Shown: positions 48,001 through 56,230, numbered from the stretch's first letter. The stretch: 64,000 nucleotides of DNA from Cocleimonas flava (GCF_004339015.1 NZ_SMFQ01000004.1:1-64000), one strand, 5' to 3'. The notes: generated by a model not told the origin, from the letters alone. Numbers and translations are program-made.

Positions 48001-48372
48001 TATATATTGATTTTCCTCATCGTAATACTCATCAGTCCCTAAGAAAATCTCCGAGTACCCGGTTGAAAAGGCAGTTTCAACAAACTTATCAAGTTCATTG
48101 TAAAGCTGCTCTTTAGCAGCTGATTTTATTAAATTAATGGGAGTGATTTTTTCGAAGTTCAGAGGTGATACCTGAAAAGATACATTGGGTATCAACGTTA
48201 CTGTGTAACTTTCTTTGTTTTGTTTATGTGATTCCTGTTTCTGTGACCTATGTTTCTGTGGCTTAGTAACAAGAAGAACCTTATATAAACTCTCTTTTTG
48301 ATTGGTGAAAAAGTATTTTGTATCGGTTGAAATATTTTCTATAAAATCTAACTTTTTGTCTTCGTGGGTCAT
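45010..48372 (-). CDS. Large orphan cytoplasmic protein with beta-solenoid-like centre
   Basis: 1120 residues, no signal peptide or membrane segment. I do not recognise the family. The N-terminal half (1-480) is rich in Lys, Glu and Ser. Residues about 500-600 show repeated short strands with regularly spaced Val/Leu and Asn/Asp (EGNLVVDESLRLNADE, ITGDLIVNGTLMAE, VAGNVRVDNYVQN, VAGNLQTDVLI), like a right-handed beta-solenoid of the bactofilin or filament type. The C-terminal part (about 720-1120) is helical and Glu/Lys-rich, with DPHLALYWIMHFGLLEDARFEE. It is flanked by dispersed elements (copies 14 and 15) and is unlike its neighbours ung and the DsrE-like gene. A structural or immunity/adaptor role is only a guess. 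Confidence 0.7.
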   Translation of the reverse strand: MTHEDKKLDFIENISTDTKYFFTNQKESLYKVLLVTKPQKHRSQKQESHKQNKESYTVTLIPNVSFQVSPLNFEKITPINLIKSAAKEQLYNELDKFVETAFSTGYSEIFLGTDEYYDEENQYISEITAGVPYVDYYPDSAKAIYTVETGKNQSLRYEVYETAIKVSKDQIKNNTFIYEDFYTLWYPNQETSEQAMSSVLEVKETKPYTFESFASEVKKIDEHEEIRPNPEGIIFEHLVKTESYLSEDISELKLPIPQSNFKPFDETDIEEGRLYFWIKKNEESVSKSKINYFVLQNRKINGYVIGSCKLGGFRSHYRDNSVMTYSMSDEIQHLINRVSKGFVEISQVEIIEIFTAKKTSEIFAQTIDNSVYIDQHVYDLYENMVQHWAEGPDKEDFTYHTLFFESKEKRDSWFKEELTKQKSYDLDVSSKKERSALLQHYKSVDALNKKYKEQKFEKEALLKQHPGLKEKFSDKNYKSFMKYSPLKVIEGNLVVDESLRLNADETSLFITGDLIVNGTLMAETETFFQSNTFLIVAGNVRVDNYVQNKGFALILFAQDFLVNNFTYLPAASRSWFIEVAGNLQTDVLIHAKDHSVKGLDEKMIFNHEYSTTNKNVFVDGVLNEKNRVDEDSLFNLLKQDKSLLKDNLNQDQIDDDLLLTAFKGYLRNWHSLYYNFAGFELQELEFGEHYGHYIESDQIVEDKRHGTGMYLMSHDDYSLELVKADKPLKEDHISSKDLAYRFFWIMWTFSNWKHRSDGPIDYWKNVEAVDTRYNAGKPYFKGDPHLALYWIMHFGLLEDARFEEIQSLMKDSDHPLIKGALLFFAELQKTESYPIKIDNKNNTTLFNQRIIHHKEQIKKAMVPEDDQVEYTMTQFEKQPDRVLEFINDLHKNKEWDKVNDYLNNNPYQPGFSFLRILTTKENDKSKWQSLFVKEAEMNKNTWKKSYLLVPMFDMFYEDLGYEDLNTAISIVLERASNISNEKIYVKMAQRLQQMPKPENSETTFEDRLEGCTKDNFDFQTFINKSSDIEAVDKILFIRACIAKDLFSEEFKQTTVTPYLLVWYMADKDFYDIDQGQKQIQIEEVIMHYNLSEADFHEKYKTLAENERISFFLAIKQYFKA

Positions 48373-48727
48373 TTAGTACCTTTACAATCAACTTATAAAA
48401 TTTGATAGATTACATGTACGTTTTACTCTATCTCTTTATTAAATAAATAGTAACTCTTAATTCAGTTAACTTATTGAAATACCTCAATTAACTAAAAATA
48501 TCTAAAAACCCCCTATAAGTGGGGGGGTGTATTAATTTTACTGGATACTAAAAAATCACAATGGCTTATAACAAATTAGAGAAAAAACATCTAAAACACT
48601 CATTCATGCGTACAGACTTCAATGCTATTGTTGATTGTTATCTACTAAAAACTCATAAAGTAATAATCTAACGGTTTCTTTATTCAAGTATATTCTGATA
48701 AATTTCAGAAAAACTCAGGAAGGTATA
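48373..48727. other. Divergent intergenic region with element copy 15 and a 36-codon open frame
   Basis: 355 AT-rich bases between the orphan gene and the DsrE-like gene. It holds element copy 15 (48504-48530). An open frame 48561-48671 (MAYNKLEKKH..., 36 residues) has no ribosome site. The 15-base string CTAAAAACTCATAAA occurs at 48645-48659 and again at 48731-48745, the latter encoding the start of the next protein. Confidence 0.5.
48504..48530 (-). repeat. Dispersed C-rich element, copy 15
   Basis: On the minus strand: ACA, seven C, ACTTATA, GGGGG and five T. The second copy in a divergent region, about 132 nt upstream of the orphan gene start. Confidence 0.78.
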
Positions 48728-49258
48728 ATGCTAAAAACTCATAAACTTAAAGTTATTTTCTTATTTACGTTCTCATTGTTAAGCGCACTTTTTATCGCAT
48801 CTACGAATGTTTTTGCTAACAATGATAAGACAACGAGTGTTACTCAGGATAGCTTGCAAATTGCTGAAATACTCAGCCATACAAAATCACCAGACGGCAT
48901 AGTCTTTGAATTGATTGGAAGTGAAAATAATGACTATCTTCCGAATGCATTAGAAAAAATTGAGGACTACAAAAAACAGCTTCAAGCCAAGTTTCCTGAG
49001 CTTGATATTGCGGTTGTTTCACATGGCGCAGAACAATTTAAATTGACCAAAAACAAAGCCAGTAAATCAAAGAAATCACATACACTGGTTCAACGATTGG
49101 TAGCGGCAGATGTGCCTGTTTATATTTGCGAAACCCACGCTAGTTGGCGCGGCGTTACACCAGAGGATTTTCCAGAGTACATTACCCCTACTCCACAAGG
49201 CCCAACACAAATTAGACAATACCAGGAACTGGGATATACCTTGGTGGTAGTTGAATAA
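48728..49258 (+). CDS. Exported DsrE-like protein
   Basis: 176 residues, with AGGAAGG in front of the ATG. Signal peptide LKVIFLFTFSLLSALFIASTNVFAN. The mature part resembles a DsrE/DsrF-like fold: FELIGSENNDYLPNALEKIEDYKKQL, LDIAVVSHGAEQF, and the segment VPVYICETHASWRGVTPEDFPEYI with a Cys where DsrE-type proteins often have their sulfur-carrying residue, ending GYTLVVVE. DsrE-fold proteins in the cytoplasm transfer sulfur; exported versions are less studied. No other sulfur-oxidation genes are in the window. The fold assignment is from pattern and so moderate. Confidence 0.65.
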   Translation: MLKTHKLKVIFLFTFSLLSALFIASTNVFANNDKTTSVTQDSLQIAEILSHTKSPDGIVFELIGSENNDYLPNALEKIEDYKKQLQAKFPELDIAVVSHGAEQFKLTKNKASKSKKSHTLVQRLVAADVPVYICETHASWRGVTPEDFPEYITPTPQGPTQIRQYQELGYTLVVVE

Positions 49259-49272
49259 CTGCAACGCCCAAT

Positions 49273-49304
49273 AAAAAAGCCACTTGTTTAAAAGTGGCTT
49301 TTTT
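49273..49304. terminator. Bidirectional terminator
   Basis: A 13-bp stem (49273-49285 with 49292-49304; AGCCACTT/AAGTGGCT core) flanked by A and T tracts, between the convergent DsrE-like and transaminase genes. It can act in both directions. Confidence 0.88.
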
Positions 49305-49332
49305 CTGATCAGATAAATTTCTAATCTGGCTA

Positions 49333-50184
49333 TTAAGAAGCTTTGAGTGCTTCTTCCATATAGATTCCACGCAACTTCTGTGCAATCGGCCCTGGTGTAC
49401 CATCACCGATTTTCTGCCCATCGATTGAAACTACAGGCGTTACAAAAGTCGTTGCTGAGGTCACGAATGCTTCAGCAGCAGCCAAGGCTTCATCTACTGT
49501 GAATGATCTTTCCTCGATTTTTATGCCTTCTTCTTCTGCCAGTCTTAGTGCTGCTTTACGTGTAATACCAGCAAGAATTTCATTGCCTAAATGACGCGTA
49601 ACAACCGTTCCGTCTTGTGTCACAATATACGCATTGCTTGAACTGCCTTCGGTTACAAAGCCATCTTCTACTAGCCATGCATCATCAGCACCTGCTGCTT
49701 TAGCCTGCATTTTTGCCATGCTCGCGGCCAGTAACGAAACGGTTTTAATATCGCGACGTTGCCAACGTATATCGGGCGAAGTAATAACAGTTATTCCCAC
49801 TTTAGCCTGCGGGCTCTCCAGTAAATTCTTCTTCTGGGTAAACATCACTAAAGAAGGTTTTGTATTGGCTGGATAGGTAAAGTCGCGATCTGCTGCACCG
49901 CGAGTAACTTGCAAATAAACCAAACCTTCTTCAATGCCATTTTTTTCAATCAATGTTTTTTGAATGGTTTCGATCTCTTCGGCAGATGCTGGATGCTGCA
50001 TTTCCAATTCATCCAATGAGCGCTTTAAACGCCACATGTGACCTTCATTATCGATTAGCTTGCCATTTAATACCGAAGATACTTCGTATACGGCATCGGC
50101 AAATAGAAATCCTCTGTCAAATACTGAAATTTTAGCGTCTTCTTCAGGCAGGAATTTACCGTTTACATAAACAATTCTACTCAT
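49333..50184 (-). CDS. Class IV aminotransferase, D-amino-acid transaminase-like
   Basis: 283 residues. The start RIVYVNGKFLPEEDAKISVFDRGFLFADAVYEV is typical of D-amino-acid transaminases; KTVSLLAASMAKMQAKAAGADDAWLVEDGFVTEGSSSNAY carries the catalytic Lys region and the PLP phosphate contacts. The enzyme class swaps amino groups between D-amino acids and 2-oxo acids with PLP. It lies 46 bp downstream of the DgcA-like gene, on the same strand, completing a three-gene run with DgcN. This suggests D-glutamate or related D-amino-acid use. Branched-chain aminotransferase or ADC lyase are relatives, but the start and context favour D-amino acids. Confidence 0.88.
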   Translation of the reverse strand: MSRIVYVNGKFLPEEDAKISVFDRGFLFADAVYEVSSVLNGKLIDNEGHMWRLKRSLDELEMQHPASAEEIETIQKTLIEKNGIEEGLVYLQVTRGAADRDFTYPANTKPSLVMFTQKKNLLESPQAKVGITVITSPDIRWQRRDIKTVSLLAASMAKMQAKAAGADDAWLVEDGFVTEGSSSNAYIVTQDGTVVTRHLGNEILAGITRKAALRLAEEEGIKIEERSFTVDEALAAAEAFVTSATTFVTPVVSIDGQKIGDGTPGPIAQKLRGIYMEEALKAS

Positions 50185-50230
50185 TTTATTCTTCCTAATT
50201 AACTAGCCATGAGAGACTAGTATGTATTCT

Positions 50231-51211
50231 CTAACCCCAGAGCTCCGGCTCTGGTGGATATAATTCGCTCTTATCAAAGCGTAATGGATTTTCTCTATCT
50301 TTTGCTAAAAGCAACGGTCCATCGAGATCTACAATAGCGGTATTTTGTGCTACTAAAATCGCAGGCGCCATCGCAAGAGAAGTCGCCAACATACAACCGA
50401 CCATGATAGTTAAACCGTTTGCTTCAGCTTCCTCTTTCAAGGCAAATGCTTCTGTTAAACCACCGGTTTTATCAAGCTTGATATTGATCATGTCGTATTT
50501 GCCGATAATATCTTTTAACGACTCTCTATCATGACAGGACTCATCAGCACACAGAGCAATCGGTCTATCCAGTGTTTTCAGAATCTCATCATCACCCGCA
50601 GGGAATGGTTGTTCGATCATTTCAACACCCAGTTCATGCAGCTTTGGCACAAGCTCCTGATAGGTTTCTGCTGTCCAACCTTCATTTGCATCGACGATTA
50701 AACGAGAATTAGGCGCACCAAGACGAACTGCCTGTACACGCTGAATATCCCCTTCTCCACCAAGTTTGAGCTTCAACAAGGGTCGATCAGCATTCTTTGC
50801 TGCTGATTCCCGCATTTTCTCGGGTGTTTCTAGTGATAAAGTGTAGGCCGTTGTCAGGTTTTGCATATCCGCGATACCTGCAATATTCCAGGCACGCGTA
50901 TTTTTCTGCTTCGCTTCCAAATCCCAAAAAGCACAATCCAGCGCATTTCTTGCTGCGCCTGATTCCAATTTGGTTTGCAGTGCACCTCTGTCTAAACCAT
51001 TCTTTATATCATCTTCTAATGACATAATGAGTTCGATAACAGAATCAATCGACTCGCCATAGCGTGCATAAGGTACGCACTCTCCACGACCCGTATGCTT
51101 GCCATCGCTTAACTCAACGACAACCACATCCACTTTTGTTTTACTGCCTCGGGAGATAGTAAAACTGCCTTCGATAGGAAAGGACTCAGATCTAGCAGAT
51201 AGAGAAATCAT
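50231..51211 (-). CDS. dgcA: DgcA-like enolase-superfamily racemase/epimerase
   Basis: 326 residues of the muconate-lactonizing/enolase superfamily. The KxK pair is in LLKLKLGGEG, metal ligands in LIVDANEGW, EQPFPAGDD and CADESCHD, the second lysine in MINIKLDKTGG. This is the L-Ala-D/L-Glu epimerase-like type. DgcA, as reported for marine proteobacteria, racemises N-acetyl-D-glutamate to the L form after DgcN acts. The start overlaps the stop of the upstream DgcN-like gene by one base (TAATG), showing translational coupling. The assignment to DgcA rather than a dipeptide epimerase rests on that linkage. Confidence 0.85.
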   Translation of the reverse strand: MISLSARSESFPIEGSFTISRGSKTKVDVVVVELSDGKHTGRGECVPYARYGESIDSVIELIMSLEDDIKNGLDRGALQTKLESGAARNALDCAFWDLEAKQKNTRAWNIAGIADMQNLTTAYTLSLETPEKMRESAAKNADRPLLKLKLGGEGDIQRVQAVRLGAPNSRLIVDANEGWTAETYQELVPKLHELGVEMIEQPFPAGDDEILKTLDRPIALCADESCHDRESLKDIIGKYDMINIKLDKTGGLTEAFALKEEAEANGLTIMVGCMLATSLAMAPAILVAQNTAIVDLDGPLLLAKDRENPLRFDKSELYPPEPELWG

Positions 51212-52209
51212 TACACTAACTGCTCAACAATACGTGAAACTCCGTGACGTACAGGGTCAACCGCAACCAAACCATGCTCTTTTTCAATTTTAGCCAGATA
51301 CTCTGTGGCTTCTTCATCAGATAATTTAGATGTGTTCACTGAGATACCCACAAACTTGGCGTCTTTATTGGTCAGTTTTGCCGCGCGTAAACACGCATCC
51401 ATGCATTCATCTAATTCTGGTAAGCTGAAAGTCGGAAGGCCGCGCATATGAGTGCGTGTGGGCTCATGACATAAGACCAACGCATCTGGTTGAGAACCAT
51501 GAATCAGTCCCATCGTTACACCAGAATAAGATGCATGGAATAATGATCCCTGCCCTTCGATAACATCCCAATGGTCTGCATCATTTTCTGGCGCTAAGGT
51601 TTCAACAGCACCCGCTATAAAATCAGCGATAACCGCATCGATAGATACACCTTCACCAGTAATTAAAATACCAGTCTGACCTGTTGCTCTAAAATCTGCT
51701 TTAGCGCCTTGAGCTCGTAATTCTTTTTCTATCGCCAAAGCGGTATACATTTTTCCGCAAGAACAATCTGTTCCAACAGGCAATAGTCTTTTACCGGTTC
51801 GTTTAACCCCAACTGCTACAGGATAGGTTGCCGTTGGATGACGAACATCGAATAATGTACGACCATACTTTTCTGCATCACTCACTAACACTGGAATGTC
51901 ATTAAGCTTATTGTGTAAGCCAGCTGCAACATCTAAACCTTTTGATAAGGCTTCGCGTAACACTTCAATCCATAAGTCAGAAATAACACCACCACGATTA
52001 GCAACGCCAATGACCAGAGTTTTAACACCTGCTTCTATGGCATCATCAATACTCATATCGGTCAAACCAAGGTCAGCATTACAGCCTTCCATTCTGAATT
52101 GCCCTTTGGCATTTTCAGGGCGCCAGTCACAAATGCCTTGAGCTACTTTGGCAGCAAGTGGGTCTGCAGCATCACCAAGAAATAATAAGTAAGGGGTTTG
52201 TATATGCAT
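51211..52209 (-). CDS. dgcN: DgcN-like DUF1611 protein
   Basis: 332 residues. The N-terminal part has the Rossmann-type pattern of DUF1611 (LLFLGDAADPLAAKVAQGICDW, TLVIGVANRGG); the P-loop is VGTDCSCGKMYTALA near residue 150, followed by a GQTGILITGEG stretch and VIEGQGSLFHASYSGVTMGLIHGS. DUF1611 includes DgcN, which N-acetylates D-glutamate. The gene is first of the run DgcN, DgcA, transaminase. The upstream region (52210-52599) has two small palindromes that may be operators. Confidence 0.85.
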   Translation of the reverse strand: MHIQTPYLLFLGDAADPLAAKVAQGICDWRPENAKGQFRMEGCNADLGLTDMSIDDAIEAGVKTLVIGVANRGGVISDLWIEVLREALSKGLDVAAGLHNKLNDIPVLVSDAEKYGRTLFDVRHPTATYPVAVGVKRTGKRLLPVGTDCSCGKMYTALAIEKELRAQGAKADFRATGQTGILITGEGVSIDAVIADFIAGAVETLAPENDADHWDVIEGQGSLFHASYSGVTMGLIHGSQPDALVLCHEPTRTHMRGLPTFSLPELDECMDACLRAAKLTNKDAKFVGISVNTSKLSDEEATEYLAKIEKEHGLVAVDPVRHGVSRIVEQLV

Positions 52210-52599
52210 AGTTTGAATCTCATTATAATCGTTTAAGTGTATTAACTACGTATCTCGACAACTAAATACACATTGGTATTTTGAGGCACATGGTGCCCGG
52301 GAAGAGGCTTGATTGAAGTTATCGTTTTATGTCTCCAAATATTAGTAAAATATTTGCAGAATCATCTTGTGTTTTACAGTCAATTACACGCCCTAATCAG
52401 AATATAATTTCGCCAGACTGATGAAAAACAGAATATTTTAGTGAACATTAATCTCATCGGCATATTTCTTATGAGATCATAGCTATGATGAAAACTGACA
52501 AATCCTTGTCGTGTTAACGATACGCTTGTGTATTAAATGGTTATCCAGAAACTGAAAAACCATCTATTTATTTGGGCAATGGAAGTAAGCGATAACGCC
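52210..52599. other. Intergenic region upstream of dgcN with two palindromes
   Basis: 390 bases between dgcN and pgeF. GGCAC-ATG-GTGCC (52285-52297) and CAAATATT-AGTAA-AATATTTG (52336-52356) are inverted repeats that could bind a regulator of the D-amino-acid run. No dispersed element occurs here. Confidence 0.45.
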
Positions 52600-53367
52600 T
52601 CAAGTCAAACAAATGAGCGAAATTTGTCGACCATATTCTTTTAAACCTTGATGCGTATTTCGACGAAAACTAAAAAACTCGTCTTCTAACTCGTAAGTAT
52701 CTAAGCCTAAATTTTCACCCTGTATTTGGCTACGTTTGCATTGTTCTAACAAATATGAAGGTAAATCAAAGTAAAATTTGTCCTGCTCTTCTTTGATAAA
52801 CTGCTCTGTAGCAAAGCCACTGAGTGATTGAAGTTGCAGAAGAAAGTCGTCACGGACTTCATAAGACTTCTGATGGATAGTAGGTCCGATGCAGGCGTGA
52901 ATATTTTCTCTGTTTGCGCCGATAGCACACATACTTTCAACCATGCTTTCGATGATTCCAGAAACCGAGCCTTTCCAACCTGAATGCGCTGCACCGATAA
53001 CACCCGCTGATTTATCGGCAAACAATACGGGAGCACAATCAGCACCCAAGACACTCAGTGCCATGCCTTTTTCTCTAGTTACAAGCCCATCACCCGGATG
53101 GTAGTCATCTGAGCTTTTCTTATCGATGGTATACACTTTGGTACTGTGTATCTGATTAAGCCCAAATAGTTGAGATTCTTGCAAACCAAGTGCTGCTATC
53201 GCTCGCCAACGGTTTTCTATGACATTATCCAGAGGATCAGCAGATGCAGGGCCACAATTAAGTGAATCATAAATACCCGATGACACCCCCCCACTTTTAG
53301 TGAAAAAGCCGTGTTTAACTCGGGGAATAGCGGTCAACTCGCTGCTTTGTTTATACTTTACTTCCAT
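52600..53367 (-). CDS. pgeF: Laccase-domain protein PgeF (YfiH family)
   Basis: 255 residues from the ATG at 53367, with AGG nine bases upstream; a TTG three codons earlier is possible. Hallmarks: KHGFFTKSGGVSSGIYDSLN, NQIHSTKV with the His, DGLVT, GADCAPVLFAD with the Cys, and AAHSGWKGSVSGI with the second His, followed by ACIGPTI. The His-Cys-His set binds zinc. The family includes PgeF, which removes peptidoglycan-editing errors, and also purine-nucleoside activities in homologues. In many genomes it follows rluD; here it lies next to a LysR gene. Codons for SGGV contain a seven-base G run resembling the dispersed element. Confidence 0.92.
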   Translation of the reverse strand: MEVKYKQSSELTAIPRVKHGFFTKSGGVSSGIYDSLNCGPASADPLDNVIENRWRAIAALGLQESQLFGLNQIHSTKVYTIDKKSSDDYHPGDGLVTREKGMALSVLGADCAPVLFADKSAGVIGAAHSGWKGSVSGIIESMVESMCAIGANRENIHACIGPTIHQKSYEVRDDFLLQLQSLSGFATEQFIKEEQDKFYFDLPSYLLEQCKRSQIQGENLGLDTYELEDEFFSFRRNTHQGLKEYGRQISLICLT

Positions 53368-53479
53368 CAAACTCAACCTTGATTTTTGATTTTAGGTTTA
53401 ACAATCTTCTTTATTGTTACTATTTTAGTTATACGAATGCCGATGTCTACTTTCGTTTCTAGCCAACGTAATCTCTCAC

Positions 53480-54406
53480 TTAGTCTTGTAATGCACCATA
53501 TAAAGCTGCGATCAAATGCGCCTTGGGATCAGCTGTTCGCTCTATTAACCCTGTCGTTAAACGCATTGGATTAGTACCTAATGTAAAGGTTCGAATATTA
53601 CGTGGCCTAAGATTTTCGTGCGGGCTCTGGATCGAAAGACTATTGGTGATTTTTTTCTTGCCACCGACAGCACCTTTAATTTCATGTTCCACAATATTAG
53701 ATGGAACAATGGCTACACCTAAACCACAAGAAACCATTTCCCAGATCGAACCAATATGATCCGTTTCTACTGCCGTTTTAACTTTAATACCTAAATCTTT
53801 GATCTCGGTATTGATTAGTTCACCCAGCCAACTGGTTCGTTTGAAACGTATGTAGGGATTATTCTCTAATACTTCTATAGCGGTTTTTCCCTTCGCTTTC
53901 TTTTGCGCTATCACCACTAACTCTTCTGAAGCAAACGGATTCCAACTCATACCAGTCGGTAATTTTGTCGGTTCACTGACGATGGCTGCATCTAATACGC
54001 CACGATAAACGCTCCGGGATAATTCATCGGATAAGCCCGTTGTGACACTCACAAATAAATTAGGATGTTCTGATAATAATTGCTTTAAAGCGACAGGAAC
54101 CAGTGTTCTTTGAACCGATGCATGAGCGCCTAACTGAAGAGACCCTGATAGTTGCTCTTTACTCATTTCCCCCAAATCATTACAGAGACGTAATATTTCC
54201 CGGGATTTTTGCGCCAGGGCAATTGCTTTTGCCGTAGGTAAAGGAGGTCTTTTACTACGATCAAATAAGACTTCTCCAAACTCCGCTTCCAAGGCTTTTA
54301 TTTGAAGACTGATTGCTGATTGAGTAAGTCCCAAGGCATCACCAGCTGCTGCAAATCCACCAAAATCTAGAATATTAACTAATGTTTTAAGTTGACGAAT
54401 TTCCAT
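53480..54406 (-). CDS. LysR-family transcriptional regulator
   Basis: 308 residues from the ATG at 54406 (MEIRQLKTLVNIL), with CAGGA upstream; the frame extends further upstream but without family resemblance. The winged helix is LDFGGFAAAGDALGLTQSAISLQIKALEAEFGEVLFDR, followed by the linker helix and an effector domain with LQLGAHASVQRTLVP. LysR proteins usually control the divergent gene, here gabD, 208 bp away. A role in succinate-semialdehyde or related catabolism is thus likely. The inducer is unknown. Confidence 0.9.
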   Translation of the reverse strand: MEIRQLKTLVNILDFGGFAAAGDALGLTQSAISLQIKALEAEFGEVLFDRSKRPPLPTAKAIALAQKSREILRLCNDLGEMSKEQLSGSLQLGAHASVQRTLVPVALKQLLSEHPNLFVSVTTGLSDELSRSVYRGVLDAAIVSEPTKLPTGMSWNPFASEELVVIAQKKAKGKTAIEVLENNPYIRFKRTSWLGELINTEIKDLGIKVKTAVETDHIGSIWEMVSCGLGVAIVPSNIVEHEIKGAVGGKKKITNSLSIQSPHENLRPRNIRTFTLGTNPMRLTTGLIERTADPKAHLIAALYGALQD

Positions 54407-54614
54407 GGATTCCTGCTGTAAACAATGAATTAAAATACCATTATAGTAAATATTTTTAATTATATGTTTAAAAAACATTCGTTTGACTAATATTAATAGC
54501 AATACTACGCTTATTGTTTAGTAATTTATTGCGCCTTTTTATGGATAAATACAGTTAAACTTTATACATAAAAACAACCATTCACTTAAGCATAAACCCA
54601 ACCACGAGATCACT

Positions 54615-56075
54615 ATGAAATTAAACGATAACAGCTTATTTCGCCAACAAGCCTATGTAAACGGAAACTGGATTGATGCTGATGACGGTAAAACTTTTGA
54701 AGTAACAAATCCTGCCACCAATGAAGTAATCGGCACTGTTCCTGACTTAGGTGCGGCAGAAACTAAACGTGCGATTGAAGCCGCTAATGAAGCATGGCCA
54801 GCATGGCGAGCTAAAACTGCCGCAGAAAGATCTGCTATTTTAGAAACCTGGTTTAATCTCATTATGGAAAACCAGGCTGATTTGGCTGCTTTAATGACCT
54901 TGGAACAAGGCAAATCAATTGCAGAATCAACCGGTGAAGTCGCTTATGGCGCATCATTCATCAAATGGTTCGCAGAAGAATGTAAACGTGTTTACGGCGA
55001 TACTATCCCTTCAAAAAACACCGACCAGCGCATTGTTGTAACGAAAGAACCTATTGGTGTTTGTGCGGCTATTACGCCCTGGAACTTCCCAAATGCAATG
55101 ATCACCCGTAAAGCCGCGCCTGCATTTGGTGCCGGTTGTCCGATGGTAGTAAAACCCGCCGAAGCCACACCTTTTTCTGCGCTTGCACTAGCAGAATTAG
55201 CTGAACGTGCAGGAATACCAGCAGGTATTTTTAGTGTCGTGACAGCCTCTCAAGGTAAAGATGTTGGCGAGGAAATGACGACTAACCCCATCGTAAGAAA
55301 AGTAACGTTTACCGGCTCTACAGCAGTTGGAAAAATACTGATGAAACAATGCTCAAGTACTCTGAAGAAAATGTCTTTAGAGCTTGGTGGAAATGCCCCA
55401 TTTATTGTTTTTGAAGATGCTGACTTAGATGCCGCTGTGGAAGGTTTGATGGTTTCTAAATATCGTAACAGTGGACAGACCTGTGTCTGCACGAATCGCA
55501 CCATCGTTCATGAGAGTGTTTACGATGAATTTGCTGCAAAACTAGCGGCTAAAGTTGGCGAACTTAAAGTTGGAGATGGCTTTGAAGAAGGCGTTAATCA
55601 AGGTCCATTAATCAATATGGCAGCGGTAGAAAAAGTCGAAGACCACATTAGTGATGCTGTAGAAAAAGGCGCTAAAGTACTTGTGGGTGGCAAACGCCAC
55701 GAACTAGGCAAGACCTTCTTTGAGCCTACTCTGCTTGCCAATGTGACCACTGATATGAAAGTCACCTATGAAGAAACATTCGGACCTGTTGCTCCACTGT
55801 TTAGCTTTAAAACAGAAGCAGAAGCGATTCAAATGGCTAATGATACTGAATTTGGATTGGCAGCTTACTTTTTCTCACGCGATATCGGACGTTCTTGGCG
55901 AGTATCTGAAGCCTTAGAATATGGCATGGTTGGAGTGAACTCTGGTCTGATTTCAACAGAAGTGGCTCCATTCGGTGGTGTTAAAGAGTCTGGCTTGGGC
56001 CGTGAAGGATCTAAATTTGGACTTGATGAATACCTAGAAACGAAATACATCTGTATGGCCGGCGTATCATCATAA
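54615..56075 (+). CDS. gabD: Succinate-semialdehyde dehydrogenase
   Basis: 486 residues, the usual length. Signatures: AAITPWNFPNAMITRKAAPAFGAGC, the cofactor loop VVKPAEATPFSALALAELAERAG, FTGSTAVGKILM, the catalytic Glu in SLELGGNAPF (about 255) and Cys in NSGQTCVCTNR (about 288). GabD oxidises succinate semialdehyde to succinate with NAD(P)+. The extra Cys two residues after the catalytic one is seen in many GabD proteins and allows redox control. No gabT is adjacent. It is divergent from the LysR gene and followed by a strong terminator. Confidence 0.9.
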   Translation: MKLNDNSLFRQQAYVNGNWIDADDGKTFEVTNPATNEVIGTVPDLGAAETKRAIEAANEAWPAWRAKTAAERSAILETWFNLIMENQADLAALMTLEQGKSIAESTGEVAYGASFIKWFAEECKRVYGDTIPSKNTDQRIVVTKEPIGVCAAITPWNFPNAMITRKAAPAFGAGCPMVVKPAEATPFSALALAELAERAGIPAGIFSVVTASQGKDVGEEMTTNPIVRKVTFTGSTAVGKILMKQCSSTLKKMSLELGGNAPFIVFEDADLDAAVEGLMVSKYRNSGQTCVCTNRTIVHESVYDEFAAKLAAKVGELKVGDGFEEGVNQGPLINMAAVEKVEDHISDAVEKGAKVLVGGKRHELGKTFFEPTLLANVTTDMKVTYEETFGPVAPLFSFKTEAEAIQMANDTEFGLAAYFFSRDIGRSWRVSEALEYGMVGVNSGLISTEVAPFGGVKESGLGREGSKFGLDEYLETKYICMAGVSS

Positions 56076-56201
56076 TCCTTTTTGTAACAATACGTTTTTA
56101 TTAAATTGATAGATTAATCCGCCTCTTAACATTCGAAAAAAGCTGAGCGAATAAAAATAAAAAGGAGTAAATCGATCTGTATTGATATAGATCGATAATA
56201 G

Positions 56202-56230
56202 AAAAGGTTGCCACAATGGCAACCTTTTTT
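56202..56230 (+). terminator. Intrinsic terminator of gabD
   Basis: An 11-bp stem (56202-56212 with 56218-56228; GGTTGCC/GGCAACC core) and a T tract. A second hairpin lies just upstream. Confidence 0.88.

Noticed and set aside
48561-48671. 36-codon open frame (MAYNKLEKKH...)
   Set aside because: No ribosome site and no recognisable similarity apart from the short direct repeat; too weak to call as a gene.
53480-54502. A longer LysR protein starting at 54502
   Set aside because: The added 32 residues do not look like a LysR start, while the ATG at 54406 has CAGGA upstream and gives the normal N-terminus.
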